Below, piece after piece: positions 1-7,721 of a stretch of DNA of 29,277 bases (position 1 is the first letter of the stretch; the number at the start of each line of letters is the position of its first letter). The notes under the pieces are model-generated. The model made no database searches and was not told the DNA's origin. It saw nothing but the letters and a program-made list of their open reading frames with translations. The position numbers and the translations under genes are program-made. The stretch comes from 13-2-20CM-68-14 sp046723355 (lineage in GTDB: Bacteria; Actinomycetota; Thermoleophilia; Gaiellales; Gaiellaceae), in NCBI GenBank assembly GCA_046723355.1, contig JBKOUJ010000027.1:1-29277 (forward strand), read 5' to 3'.

Positions 1-158
1 CTCGAGGCCCTAAACTCCCGAGGTAGCCCGCGACGGGGGGTGGTGTCGGGCAAAACCATCCCTGTGCATTCCGCGCATCGCAAATTTCTTCCCCCGATTC
101 GTTTCTGTCCGAAATCGCTCGGTGTCTCGGCCGATCTTCGCGTCTCGCGATTACGATT

Positions 159-263
159 CTGGGTGAGCTCGTCCATTTCGACGACGGCTGACATCTATAC
201 CGATTGGGACATCGACCAGCTGGAGGCGACGTGCGTCAGGGGGTCGAGGAGGCCGAAGAGTGA
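159..263 (+). pseudogene. Tyrosine recombinase (phage-type integrase) C-terminal remnant
   Basis: Reading from 169 gives SSISTTADIYTDWDIDQLEA. This resembles the end of tyrosine site-specific recombinases, where a (L)GHSS-x-TT-x-x-Y block carries the catalytic His and the nucleophilic Tyr. The preceding Leu-Gly (CTGGGT, 159-164) is out of frame with this block, so there is a frame lesion near 165-169. A second lesion lies at 231/232: restoring one base there gives a natural ending MRQGVEEAEE and a stop at 261-263. I recognise no other catalytic residues upstream in 1-158. The remnant sits 46 bp from the 3' end of a tRNA-Arg, the usual place for an integrase at a tRNA attachment site. Family assignment rests on about 35 residues. 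Confidence 0.6.
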
Positions 264-309
264 ATTATTCCCGCCAGGCCTCCCCGATTCCGCTCAACCA
301 TGCGGGCTA

Positions 310-382
310 TGCGCCTGGCAGGAATCGAACCTGCGACCTCGCGCTCCGGAGGCGCGCGCTCTATCCCCTGAGCTACAGGCGC
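310..382 (-). tRNA. tRNA-Arg (anticodon CCG)
   Basis: The reverse complement folds into a complete cloverleaf: a 7-bp acceptor stem GCGCCTG/CAGGCGC, D-stem GCTC/GAGC, anticodon stem CGCGC/GCGCG with loop CTCCGGA (anticodon CCG), a 5-nt variable loop and T-stem GCAGG/CCTGC with loop TTCGATT. Base 310 supplies discriminator A. CCA is not encoded. It reads CGG arginine codons. Confidence 0.96.
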
Positions 383-398
383 GGAGTGGCCAAGTCTA

Positions 399-413
399 GC
401 CGCGGCGCGCGGC
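399..413. other. GC-rich hairpin between the MFS gene and tRNA-Arg
   Basis: A perfect 6-bp stem GCCGCG/CGCGGC with a 3-nt loop lies between the stop of the - strand MFS gene (417) and the tRNA 5' end (382). It could slow transcription leaving the transporter gene, but no T-run follows on either strand, so a terminator call would be speculative. Confidence 0.3.
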
Positions 414-416
414 GTT

Positions 417-1706
417 CTAGGCCGGGGCCGGCTTCGGCAAGGGCTCGCCCTCGTCGACCGGCTCGCCCACGGGCGAGCGGAGGACGCGTTCGGGCAGCCG
501 CTGCTCGAGCGCCAGGCAGCCGAACGCCGCGAAGACGCTGATCGCGGCTGCGAGGGGCCAGACCGCCAGCGGATGCCAGCCGAGCAGCGGCCCCCCTATC
601 GCGGGCCCGAGGATGCTGCCTGCACTCCATGACATCGAGCCGAGCGCGAAGTAGCGCCCGCGCAGCCGGTCGGGGGCGAGATCGGCGACGAGCGGTGCTT
701 GCGTCGGCCCCTGGAACGTCTCGCCGAGCCCGAAGACCAGCGTCGCGCCGACGAAGACGAGCGCGGCCGCCGTCCCGGTGAACCAGATTCCGCCGAAGAG
801 CACGATCATTGCTGCCGACGCGAACAACAGGCTCATCAGCGCAAGCGCCCGCATCCGCCGGCGGCCCTCGAGCGCCTTCGCCACCGGCAACTGGATCAGC
901 ACGATCAGCAACGTGTTCGCGAGCCACATCGTCCCTACCCAGCGCTCGCTGACGCCGGCGTAGTTCTTCGCGAACGGCGGCAGGAGCGCGAACACTTCAT
1001 AGCCGACGGCGACGAAGAGGACGTTCAGCCCGAGCAGCCAGACGAAGTTCCGGTCGCGTAGGACGGCGCGGTAGCCCTCGACCGCCTCCGGCTCGTCGGA
1101 CTTCGGAATGGCAGGCTCGTCGACCGTGGCGAGGATGCTGATGAAGACGAGGAACGTGACCGCGTCGAGCAGGAACAGCACGGTGAAGCTGTTCGGATGG
1201 CTAGTACTTGCGATCAAGCCGCCGATGACCCCGCCCAGGCCGAGACCGAGGTTCATGCTGATCCGCTGGAGCGCGAACGCGGAGTGCGTCCGTTCCGGCG
1301 GTGTCAGCCGCGAGAGCAGCGTCGACTGGCCGGGCCAGAAGCACGCCGTCCCGGCGCCTTCGAGCGCGAGCAGCACGAAGGCGTGCCAGGCCTCGCGGAC
1401 CAGCGGGAAGAGGGCGAACGAGACCGCCTGGAGCGCCAGCCCAAGCAGCAGGGTGTTTCGGCCCCCGAACCGGTCGACGAACGTCCCGGCCCCGAGACCC
1501 GCGGCCAGCGCGGCAACCGCGCCCGCCGAGAGCGCGAGGCCCGCAGCCGCGAACGAGATCCCGCGCACGTTGTGCAGGTAGATGACGATGAACGGGAAGA
1601 CGATCCCGTTCCCGAGTGAGTTGACGACGCCGCCGGCCTGGACGAGCCAGACCTGGTTCGGCAGCATCGGGTCGAGGCTTCGCAAGTAGGTGGCAAGAGG
1701 TCGCAC
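417..1706 (-). CDS. MFS transporter (drug-efflux type, 12 TM)
   Basis: A 429-residue integral membrane protein of the major facilitator superfamily, likely a proton-driven exporter in the cytoplasmic membrane. Hydrophobic segments cover nearly the whole length in two halves separated by a charged loop (about residues 195-220, VDEPAIPKSDEPEAVEGYRAV). The MFS motif A between TM2 and TM3 is visible as GTFVDRFGGR. The second half repeats a GPTQAPLVADLAPDRLRGRYFA loop, as in MdtH/EmrD-like efflux proteins. The C-terminal tail is Pro/Glu-rich and cytosolic. The start is a GTG at 1706; an ATG at 1667 (MLPNQVW) is the alternative. It diverges from the dgcA-like gene with only 23 bp between starts. 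The substrate cannot be told from sequence; export of a peptide or amino-acid metabolite would suit the neighbours but is inference. Confidence 0.88.
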   Translation of the reverse strand: MRPLATYLRSLDPMLPNQVWLVQAGGVVNSLGNGIVFPFIVIYLHNVRGISFAAAGLALSAGAVAALAAGLGAGTFVDRFGGRNTLLLGLALQAVSFALFPLVREAWHAFVLLALEGAGTACFWPGQSTLLSRLTPPERTHSAFALQRISMNLGLGLGGVIGGLIASTSHPNSFTVLFLLDAVTFLVFISILATVDEPAIPKSDEPEAVEGYRAVLRDRNFVWLLGLNVLFVAVGYEVFALLPPFAKNYAGVSERWVGTMWLANTLLIVLIQLPVAKALEGRRRMRALALMSLLFASAAMIVLFGGIWFTGTAAALVFVGATLVFGLGETFQGPTQAPLVADLAPDRLRGRYFALGSMSWSAGSILGPAIGGPLLGWHPLAVWPLAAAISVFAAFGCLALEQRLPERVLRSPVGEPVDEGEPLPKPAPA

Positions 1707-1717
1707 TGCCGCGGGAC

Positions 1718-1724
1718 TACGCTA
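1718..1724. promoter_or_regulatory. Interlocked divergent -10 elements (MFS / dgcA-like)
   Basis: The 7-bp core TACGCTA reads as TACGCT on the + strand (1718-1723), 6 bp before the GTG of the epimerase gene. It reads as TAGCGT on the - strand (1724-1719), 12 bp before the GTG of the MFS gene. The near-symmetry could drive transcription both ways. No convincing -35 is visible for either direction. The epimerase mRNA would be leaderless. Confidence 0.35.
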
Positions 1725-1729
1725 CCCGC

Positions 1730-2776
1730 GTGGAGCTCGAAGCCCGGGCCGTCACCTACCAGCTGGGCGAGACGTTCGTGATCTCGCGCGGTGCGACCGA
1801 CGAGAGCGAATCCGTCGTCGCCGAGGTCACGCACGCCGGCGTGACGGGCTACGGCGAGGGGACGCCCATCGACCGCTACGACGAGGACGCGGCAGGTGCG
1901 GTCGAGTTCCTGAACGAGTCTGCCGAGGTGCTCGGCGACGACCCCTTCGCCCTGGACGAGATCCAGGCGCGCCTCCCGACGGCGCCGCACGCACAAGCGG
2001 CGCGGGCCGCGCTCGACCATGCTCTCCACGACCTCAGCGGGAAGCTCGTTGGCCTGCCGGTCTGGCGTCTCCTCGGGCTGCGCCGCGACGGACCGCCGAC
2101 GGCCTGGACGATCTGGCTCGGCGCCCCCGACGACATGGCGCGACGCGCCGAGCAGGCGGCGCCGAAGTTCCAACGACTGAAGCTGAAGCTCGGTGGCGGC
2201 GACGGCCTCGACGTCGACCGCGTCCGGGCCGTCCGATCGGTCACCGAGGTGCCGCTGCAGGTCGACGTGAACGAGTACTGGTCTGTGGACGAGGCGCTCG
2301 ACGCGCTGCCGCGGCTGGCCGGCCTCGGCGTCGAGTACTGCGAGCAGCCCCTGCCTGCGGGCGACCCCGGCGGGGCGAGGGTGAAGGCGGCGTCCCCGAT
2401 TCCGATCTACGTCGACGAGGATTGCCACACGCTCGCCGACGTGACGGCCTGCGCCCTGCGGGCGCACGGGATCAACATCAAGCTCTCGAAGTCGGGCGGC
2501 ATCCGCGAGGCGGTACGGATGGCGCATGCCGCCCGCGCGCTCGGGCTCGGCGTGATGCTCGGCTGCATGACCGAATCCGGCCTCGGCATAGCTGCGGGCG
2601 CCCAGATCGCGAGCCTCTGCGACTTCATCGACCTGGATGGAAACCTGCTCCTGCTCGAGGACCCGTGGCCGGGCGTCGAGCTCCGCGACGGCGTCCAGCT
2701 CCCTTCGGACAGGCCGGGGCTAGGCGTCAACAGGGCCTTTTCCCCGGTTGCCGAGCGGAGCGATGGCAGAAACTAG
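1730..2776 (+). CDS. dgcA: Enolase-superfamily epimerase (dipeptide epimerase / N-acetyl-D-Glu racemase DgcA-like)
   Basis: A 348-residue member of the muconate-lactonizing/dipeptide epimerase branch of the enolase superfamily. Seen: the Lys-x-Lys acid/base pair in LKLKLGG (K151, K153), three metal ligands in VDVNEYW (D179), EYCEQPLP (E205) and VDEDCH (around D229), and the opposite-face lysine in NIKLSKSGG (K251/K254). The late CMTESGLG segment belongs to the substrate pocket. Family members epimerise L-Ala-D/L-Glu, other dipeptides, or N-acetyl-D-amino acids. The DUF1611 gene 30 bp downstream matches the dgcA-dgcN arrangement, in which DgcN acetylates D-glutamate and DgcA converts N-acetyl-D-Glu to N-acetyl-L-Glu. 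That makes a D-amino-acid role more likely than generic murein dipeptide epimerisation, but L-Ala-D/L-Glu epimerase remains possible. The GTG start follows a -10-like TACGCT and has no Shine-Dalgarno. Confidence 0.82.
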   Translation: MELEARAVTYQLGETFVISRGATDESESVVAEVTHAGVTGYGEGTPIDRYDEDAAGAVEFLNESAEVLGDDPFALDEIQARLPTAPHAQAARAALDHALHDLSGKLVGLPVWRLLGLRRDGPPTAWTIWLGAPDDMARRAEQAAPKFQRLKLKLGGGDGLDVDRVRAVRSVTEVPLQVDVNEYWSVDEALDALPRLAGLGVEYCEQPLPAGDPGGARVKAASPIPIYVDEDCHTLADVTACALRAHGINIKLSKSGGIREAVRMAHAARALGLGVMLGCMTESGLGIAAGAQIASLCDFIDLDGNLLLLEDPWPGVELRDGVQLPSDRPGLGVNRAFSPVAERSDGRN

Positions 2777-2779
2777 CCC

Positions 2780-2806
2780 CGCGCAAACTGCGGAGCATTT
2801 TGCGCG
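2780..2806 (+). promoter_or_regulatory. Inverted repeat abutting the DUF1611 start codon
   Basis: CGCGCAAA (2780-2787) and TTTGCGCG (2799-2806) form a perfect 8-bp stem with an 11-nt loop. The stem ends exactly at the ATG at 2807 and occupies the place where a Shine-Dalgarno would be. It may be an mRNA hairpin that gates translation of the second gene, or a protein operator. There is no T-run, so it is not a terminator. Confidence 0.35.
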
Positions 2807-3847
2807 ATGAAGAAGCGTTACCTGATCCTCGCTGAGGGCCGCTCCGGCGACCCGCACTACGGCAAGACGGCTCGCGGCGTCATGCGCTACGTGCCGGAGC
2901 AGGTCGTCGTGCTCCTGGACACGGCTCGCGTGGGGGAGACCGAGCAGGGCTTCCCGATCGTCGGCACGGTCGAGGAAGCCCTCGCCTACGAGCCGACGAC
3001 TGCGCTTGTCGGTGTCGCCACCCAGGGCGGGCGCTTCCCTCCGGCCTGGCGCGAGCTGCTCCGTTCGTGCATCGAAAGCGGTCTAGATGTCGAAAACGGC
3101 CTGCACGAGTTCCTGACCGACGACGCCGAGCTGGCCGAGCTCGCGGCCCGGCACGGCGTCGCGCTGCGCGACCTGCGCCGCCCGCCGTCGGGGTTGAACG
3201 TCCCCACTGGGGAGAACATGGAGCTCGACGCCCACATCGTCTTGACCGTCGGCTCCGACTGCGCGATCGGGAAGATGACGATCAGCCTCGAGCTCGACCG
3301 CAACGCTCGGGAGCGCGGCCTCCGCTCAGTCTTCGTCCCGACCGGCCAGACCGGGATCGCAATCGCGGGCTGGGGAATCTGCGTCGACGCAGTCGTTTCC
3401 GACTTCATCGCCGGCGCGGCGGAGCGGTTGGTCGTGGAGGGCGCCGGGAAGGGCGACCTGCTCTGGGTCGAGGGTCAGGGGGCGCTCCTGCATCCGGCCT
3501 ACTCGGGTGTGACGCTCGGGCTCATGCACGGCAGCGCGCCGCACGCCTACGTGCTCTGCCATCACGCGGGAGCGACCGCGATCGAGGGTTTTCCCGACCA
3601 TCCGATCCCGCCATTGAGTGAGCTGGTCGAGCTGCACGAGCGCGCATCGCTGCCTGCGCGGCCGGCCCCGGTCGCCTGCATTGCCGTCAACACGCGGGAT
3701 CTCGGCGAGGACGACGCGCAGATCGCGATTGCCGAGGCCGAGGCCCAGACCGGCCTTCCCGCCGACGATCCGGTCCGGTTCGGCGCGGAGAAGCTGCTCG
3801 ACGCCGTCTTGGCCCTAAGGAATGAGCCGGTCCGCGCCGAAAGATAG
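2807..3847 (+). CDS. dgcN: DUF1611 P-loop protein, DgcN-like N-acetyltransferase
   Basis: A 346-residue DUF1611 family protein with an N-terminal Rossmann-like domain (about 1-130) and a C-terminal P-loop domain. The P-loop is GSDCAIGKMT (149-158), followed by conserved-looking blocks VPTGQTGIAIAGWG, WVEGQGALLHPAYSGVTLGL and LCHHAGAT. DUF1611 proteins were long annotated as NAD-dependent epimerase-like. The characterised member DgcN acetylates D-glutamate with acetyl-CoA ahead of the DgcA racemase. The gene directly follows a DgcA-type epimerase, which supports a two-step route from D-Glu to N-acetyl-L-Glu. Without biochemistry the D-amino-acid preference is inference. No Shine-Dalgarno is visible; a hairpin touches the start codon. 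Codon use is like the neighbours. Confidence 0.8.
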   Translation: MKKRYLILAEGRSGDPHYGKTARGVMRYVPEQVVVLLDTARVGETEQGFPIVGTVEEALAYEPTTALVGVATQGGRFPPAWRELLRSCIESGLDVENGLHEFLTDDAELAELAARHGVALRDLRRPPSGLNVPTGENMELDAHIVLTVGSDCAIGKMTISLELDRNARERGLRSVFVPTGQTGIAIAGWGICVDAVVSDFIAGAAERLVVEGAGKGDLLWVEGQGALLHPAYSGVTLGLMHGSAPHAYVLCHHAGATAIEGFPDHPIPPLSELVELHERASLPARPAPVACIAVNTRDLGEDDAQIAIAEAEAQTGLPADDPVRFGAEKLLDAVLALRNEPVRAER

Positions 3848-3916
3848 GCCGCCAGACCTATGCACGCGGCCGGCCGGCGTGGCAACCTACCCGGCCGAGG
3901 GAGAAAGGGACCGCCC

Positions 3917-5458
3917 GTGAACAAGATTGTGCTCGTCGCCTGCTGCGCCTGCGCAGCGCTCGCACTCTGTGGGCGCGCCTCGGCGAACGTCAGCTTCGGA
4001 ATCACCGAGGACACCGGCGCGCTCGGCGACCCGACCACGTTCTACTCGACGCTCAACGATCTGGGCGCGAACGAGAACCGCATCGCGATCTCGTGGAATC
4101 CTGCGCAGCCGACGACGATCCCCGACCAGGCCTCGCTCGACTTCTGGGTCCCTCAGGCGACGATCCGCGGGGTCCGCCTGATCTTCGCGGTCGCGCCCGC
4201 GCACCCGAGCGACATCACGGCCTCCCCTGCCCGGGTCAGCCAGTTCGCAGCGTTCGTCCAACAGCTGGCGACCACGTATCCCGTCGTCAAGAACTTCGTG
4301 ATCGGCAACGAGCCGAATCAGCCGCGCTTCTGGCAGCCGCAGTTCAGCACGACCGGCACCGCCCTCTCGGGAGCCGCTTACGAGCCTCTGCTCGCCGCGT
4401 CCTACGACGCCCTCAAGGCGGCCAATCCGTCGATCAACGTGATCGGCATGGGCCTCTCGCCGCGCGGGAACGACAACCCTCTGGCCAAGGACAACGTCTC
4501 GATCTCGCCCGTGCGCTTCATCCACGACGTCGGCGTCGCCTACCGGGCGAGCAAGCGCACGAAGCCGATCATGGACGAGCTCGGGTTCCACCCGTACCCG
4601 AACCAGAACAACGACCCGCCGCTGAAGGGCTACCCGTGGCCGAAGGCGGGCATCCCGAACCTCGACCGGATCAAGCAGGCGGTCTGGGATGCATTCAACG
4701 GCACGGCGCAGCCCCTCGTCGCCGAGCGGGGCAAGGCGGCGCCGGCCAACGCGCTGCACCTCGACCTCGACGAGACCGGGTGGCAGGTCGCGATCCCGCC
4801 CTCGCTCCAGAAGTTCTACACGGGCAAGGAGAACGTGATCCCGATCGACGAGGGGACGCAGGCGCAGTACTACTCGGACATCGTCCGCTTCGTCAGCTGC
4901 GATCCGGATGTCCGCTCGCTCAGCTTCTTCCATCTCGTCGACGAGACGGACCTCGACCGCTGGCAGAGCGGGCTGCTCCGCGCAGACGACTCGAGGCGGC
5001 CCTCCTACGACGCCGTCAAGGCAGCCATCGCCCAGACCCAGGGGCGCTGCCAACTGGCGCCGCCGGGGTGGACGCACACCACGTCCGTCAACGGCGCGAC
5101 CGTTTCCTTCGGTTACCTCGGCAACCCGCGCGGCTGGAGCAACAAGCTTTGGCGCTTCCGCGCGGCGGTGCAAGAGGACGCGACCTACAAGGCCGGCGTC
5201 TTCCGCGTTGCGCCCGGGAAGCTGAAGGCGAAGGCGCGGAAGGCGATCCTCAAGTCACTGGCCAACCCGCGCAGCAAGCCCTTGCTGACAGCGAAGGGCA
5301 CGGCGCGCGCGTACAAGTCGAAGCTCGTGGCGCTGCCGAAGCAGCGGCTCAGGAAGGCCGGCTTCTACGTGTACGGCATCCAACTCGCCGCGGCCATGAA
5401 CCCGAAGCGCACGTACGTCGCAATCAGCCGTTCCTTCCGCGTCAGAGCACGAAGATAG
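3917..5458 (+). CDS. Secreted glycoside-hydrolase-like protein (TIM-barrel clan A type)
   Basis: A 513-residue exported protein with signal peptide MNKIVLVACCACAALALCGRASA and likely cleavage before NVSFGI. The GTG at 3917 is preferred over the upstream ATG at 3860 because a GAGAAAGGGA Shine-Dalgarno precedes it and the signal peptide then starts at once. A barrel-like domain covers about residues 25-390: FVIGNEPNQPRFW holds a candidate acid/base Glu (E132) and LDLDETGWQ a candidate nucleophile Glu (E286), the clan GH-A pattern seen in GH5/GH39-like enzymes. A basic, beta-rich C-terminal domain (about 400-513, with KLKAKARKAILK) follows and may bind cell wall or carbohydrate. Substrate is unknown. 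A 6-bp inverted repeat (AGATAG, 5453-5458, with CTATCT, 5467-5472) spans its stop. Confidence 0.75.
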   Translation: MNKIVLVACCACAALALCGRASANVSFGITEDTGALGDPTTFYSTLNDLGANENRIAISWNPAQPTTIPDQASLDFWVPQATIRGVRLIFAVAPAHPSDITASPARVSQFAAFVQQLATTYPVVKNFVIGNEPNQPRFWQPQFSTTGTALSGAAYEPLLAASYDALKAANPSINVIGMGLSPRGNDNPLAKDNVSISPVRFIHDVGVAYRASKRTKPIMDELGFHPYPNQNNDPPLKGYPWPKAGIPNLDRIKQAVWDAFNGTAQPLVAERGKAAPANALHLDLDETGWQVAIPPSLQKFYTGKENVIPIDEGTQAQYYSDIVRFVSCDPDVRSLSFFHLVDETDLDRWQSGLLRADDSRRPSYDAVKAAIAQTQGRCQLAPPGWTHTTSVNGATVSFGYLGNPRGWSNKLWRFRAAVQEDATYKAGVFRVAPGKLKAKARKAILKSLANPRSKPLLTAKGTARAYKSKLVALPKQRLRKAGFYVYGIQLAAAMNPKRTYVAISRSFRVRARR

Positions 5459-5479
5459 AGAAACCGCTATCTTGACCGC

Positions 5480-6619
5480 ATGAGGGATCCGCGCTACGAC
5501 GCCCTCGCTGCGCTGGTGCTGGACCACTCGCTCCGGCTGGACGCGGGGAAGGTGCTTCGCATCGACGCCGACACCGTCGCCGCACCGCTGGTGCTGGCGC
5601 TGCACCGCGAGGGGATCAAGCGGGGCCTCCACACCTATGCGGCGCTCGAGCTGAGCGGGCTCAAGGAGATCCTGCTCGCCCACGGGTCGGACGAGCAGCT
5701 CGGGTTCGTCTCGCCGATGGCGCTGCGCGAGATGGACGCTCTCGATGCCTCGATCACGATCTGGTCGGAGACCAACACGCGCTCGTTCTCTCGAGCCGAC
5801 ACCGACCGGCGCACGCGGCAGCTCGCGGCCGAGCGCCAAGTGGCGATGCGCCGGCGCGACCGGATCGCGCACGGCGAGCATCGCTGGTGCGGCACGCTTT
5901 GCCCGACCGAGGCCCACGCCCAGGACGCCGCGATGTCGCTTGGTCAGTACGAGGATTTCTTCTTCCGCGCCTGCCACGTCCAAGACGACGATCCGGTCGG
6001 CCACTGGGCCCGCGTCGGCGAGGCGCTCCAGGCGCGCGCGGCCGAGCTCGAGTCGATGCGCGAGCTGCGGATCGTCGGTGAGGACACCGATCTCACAGTC
6101 GTCGTCGAAGGCCGCGCCTGGCGCGCGGCTCACGGACGGCAGAACATGCCCGACGGCGAGGTCTACACCAGCCCGGTCGAAACGAGCGTCAACGGCACGA
6201 TCCGATTCGGCATGCCGGCGGTCTTCAACGGGGGGGAGATCGATGACCCGCGCCTGCGCTTTGAGGACGGGCGGGTAGTCGCGTCTGAGGCCGCGAGCGG
6301 CGGCAGCTACCTCAAGTCATTGCTCGAACTCGACGAGGGCGCGAGCGTCGCGGGGGAGATCGCCTTCGGCCTCAACTACGAGATCGACCGCTTCACGCGC
6401 AACATCCTCCTCGACGAGAAGATCGGCGGCACGATCCATCTCGCTCTCGGGATGGGCTTCGAGAACCTCGGCGGCCTGAACCGATCGGCGCTGCACCTCG
6501 ACCTGATCTGCGACCTGCGCGAGCAAGGCGAGGTCTACGCGGACGGGGAGCTCGTCTGGCAGAACGGGCACTTCGTTGCCGATCCCGAACCGGCACGTCC
6601 GGTCGAGCATGTCCGATAG
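5480..6619 (+). CDS. M29 family aminopeptidase (AmpS/AmpT-like), paralog 1
   Basis: A 379-residue M29 (thermophilic aminopeptidase) metallopeptidase that removes N-terminal residues from peptides in the cytosol using a two-metal centre. Likely metal ligands and catalytic residues: E227 in PDGEVYTSP, E293 in GEIAFGLN, H320 in GGTIHLALG, and H339 and D341 in SALHLDLICDL. Length is slightly under the usual ~400-410. The N-terminal ~200 residues form the variable substrate-gating domain. The ATG follows a -10-like TATCTT (5468-5473) by 6 bp with no Shine-Dalgarno, so it is probably leaderless. It overlaps the next gene, a colinear paralog, by 11 nt. The pair may split peptide specificity. Confidence 0.92.
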   Translation: MRDPRYDALAALVLDHSLRLDAGKVLRIDADTVAAPLVLALHREGIKRGLHTYAALELSGLKEILLAHGSDEQLGFVSPMALREMDALDASITIWSETNTRSFSRADTDRRTRQLAAERQVAMRRRDRIAHGEHRWCGTLCPTEAHAQDAAMSLGQYEDFFFRACHVQDDDPVGHWARVGEALQARAAELESMRELRIVGEDTDLTVVVEGRAWRAAHGRQNMPDGEVYTSPVETSVNGTIRFGMPAVFNGGEIDDPRLRFEDGRVVASEAASGGSYLKSLLELDEGASVAGEIAFGLNYEIDRFTRNILLDEKIGGTIHLALGMGFENLGGLNRSALHLDLICDLREQGEVYADGELVWQNGHFVADPEPARPVEHVR

Positions 6620-7721
6620 CCGCGTCGTCAGGTTCGCCGACGTGCTGGTCGGCTTCTGCAGCGAGGTCCGCGAGGGCGATCTCGTCACCCTCGAGTCGAG
6701 CCCGCGAGCGGCGCCGCTCGTGCGAGAGCTCTACCGCAGCGTGCTCGAGGCAGGCGCTTACCCGCTGCCACGGATCTCGCTCGAGGGAACCGACGAGAGC
6801 CTGCTCACGCTCGGCACCGACGAGCAGCTCGACTGGGTCAACCCGACGCGCGTCGACGACATCGAGACGGTGGACGTGCGGATCGCCGTCTCCGCGCCCG
6901 GGAACACGAGGCGGCTCTCGAACGTCGACCCGTCGCGGCAGGCGCGCCGCGATCGCGCCGCCGAGCCTCTCCGGAATCGCTACCTCGAGCGGGCCGCGGC
7001 GGGCGAGCTGCGCTGGGTGCTGACCGCATACCCGACCGAGGCCACCGCGCAGGACGCCGAGATGTCGCTCGCGGAGTGGGAGGACTTCGTCTACGGCGCC
7101 GGGTTCCTCGACGATCCGGACCCGGTTGCGCGCTGGCGCGAGTTCGGCGAGCGCGTCGAGGCCGTCGCCGATTACCTCGCGACGAAGACGGATCTGCGCA
7201 TCGTCGCCGACGGAACCGACCTGCGCCTCTCGACAGAGGGCAGGACGTGGATCTCCTCGAAAGGGCGCGAGAACTTCCCCGACGGCGAGGTCTTTACCGG
7301 GCCCGTCGAGACGAGCGTCGAGGGAGAGATCCGCTTCAGCTACCCGGCGATCTTCAACGGCCGTGAGGTGGAGGACGTCCGGCTCCGCTTCGAGGGCGGC
7401 GAGGTCGTCGAGGCGACGGCGACGCGCGGCCAGCAGTTCCTGCGCGAGATGATCGCGATGGACGACGGCGCGAGAAGCGTGGGCGAGTTCGCGTTCGGCC
7501 TCAACGATGCGATCACGACCTTCACGAGGGACACGCTCTACGACGAGAAGATCGGCGGCACCGTCCATCTGGCGCTTGGGACCGCGTATCCCGAGACCGG
7601 CGGCCTCAACCGCTCGGCGCTGCACTGGGACATGGTCTGCGATCTCCGTTCCGGAAGCGAGGTCCACGCCGACGGCGAGCTCGTCTACCGCGACGGGCGT
7701 TTTTTGAACGGCGTCGGCTGA
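6609..7721 (+). CDS. M29 family aminopeptidase, paralog 2
   Basis: A 370-residue M29 metallo-aminopeptidase whose key residues fall at the same positions as in the upstream paralog: E227 in PDGEVFTGP, E293 in GEFAFGLN, H320 in GGTVHLALG, H339 and D341 in SALHWDMVCDL. The two proteins align end to end, showing a tandem duplication that has since diverged substantially in the N-terminal domain. The ATG at 6609 (MSDSRVVRF) is preferred over the ATG at 6576 because it gives the shorter overlap (11 nt) and a start matching the paralog. Translation is probably coupled to the upstream gene. Its stop (7719-7721) overlaps the presumed start of the phosphoesterase gene. Confidence 0.9.
   Translation: MSDSRVVRFADVLVGFCSEVREGDLVTLESSPRAAPLVRELYRSVLEAGAYPLPRISLEGTDESLLTLGTDEQLDWVNPTRVDDIETVDVRIAVSAPGNTRRLSNVDPSRQARRDRAAEPLRNRYLERAAAGELRWVLTAYPTEATAQDAEMSLAEWEDFVYGAGFLDDPDPVARWREFGERVEAVADYLATKTDLRIVADGTDLRLSTEGRTWISSKGRENFPDGEVFTGPVETSVEGEIRFSYPAIFNGREVEDVRLRFEGGEVVEATATRGQQFLREMIAMDDGARSVGEFAFGLNDAITTFTRDTLYDEKIGGTVHLALGTAYPETGGLNRSALHWDMVCDLRSGSEVHADGELVYRDGRFLNGVG

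Noticed and set aside
1..158. A gene or more of the integrase at the left edge
   Set aside because: I see no recognisable protein in any frame beyond the short recombinase tail, and no promoter or RNA feature I can support.
310..399. Peptide ending ...CAWQESNLRPRAPEARALSPELQARSGQV on the + strand
   Set aside because: This is the antisense reading of the tRNA-Arg gene, a well-known source of false open frames.
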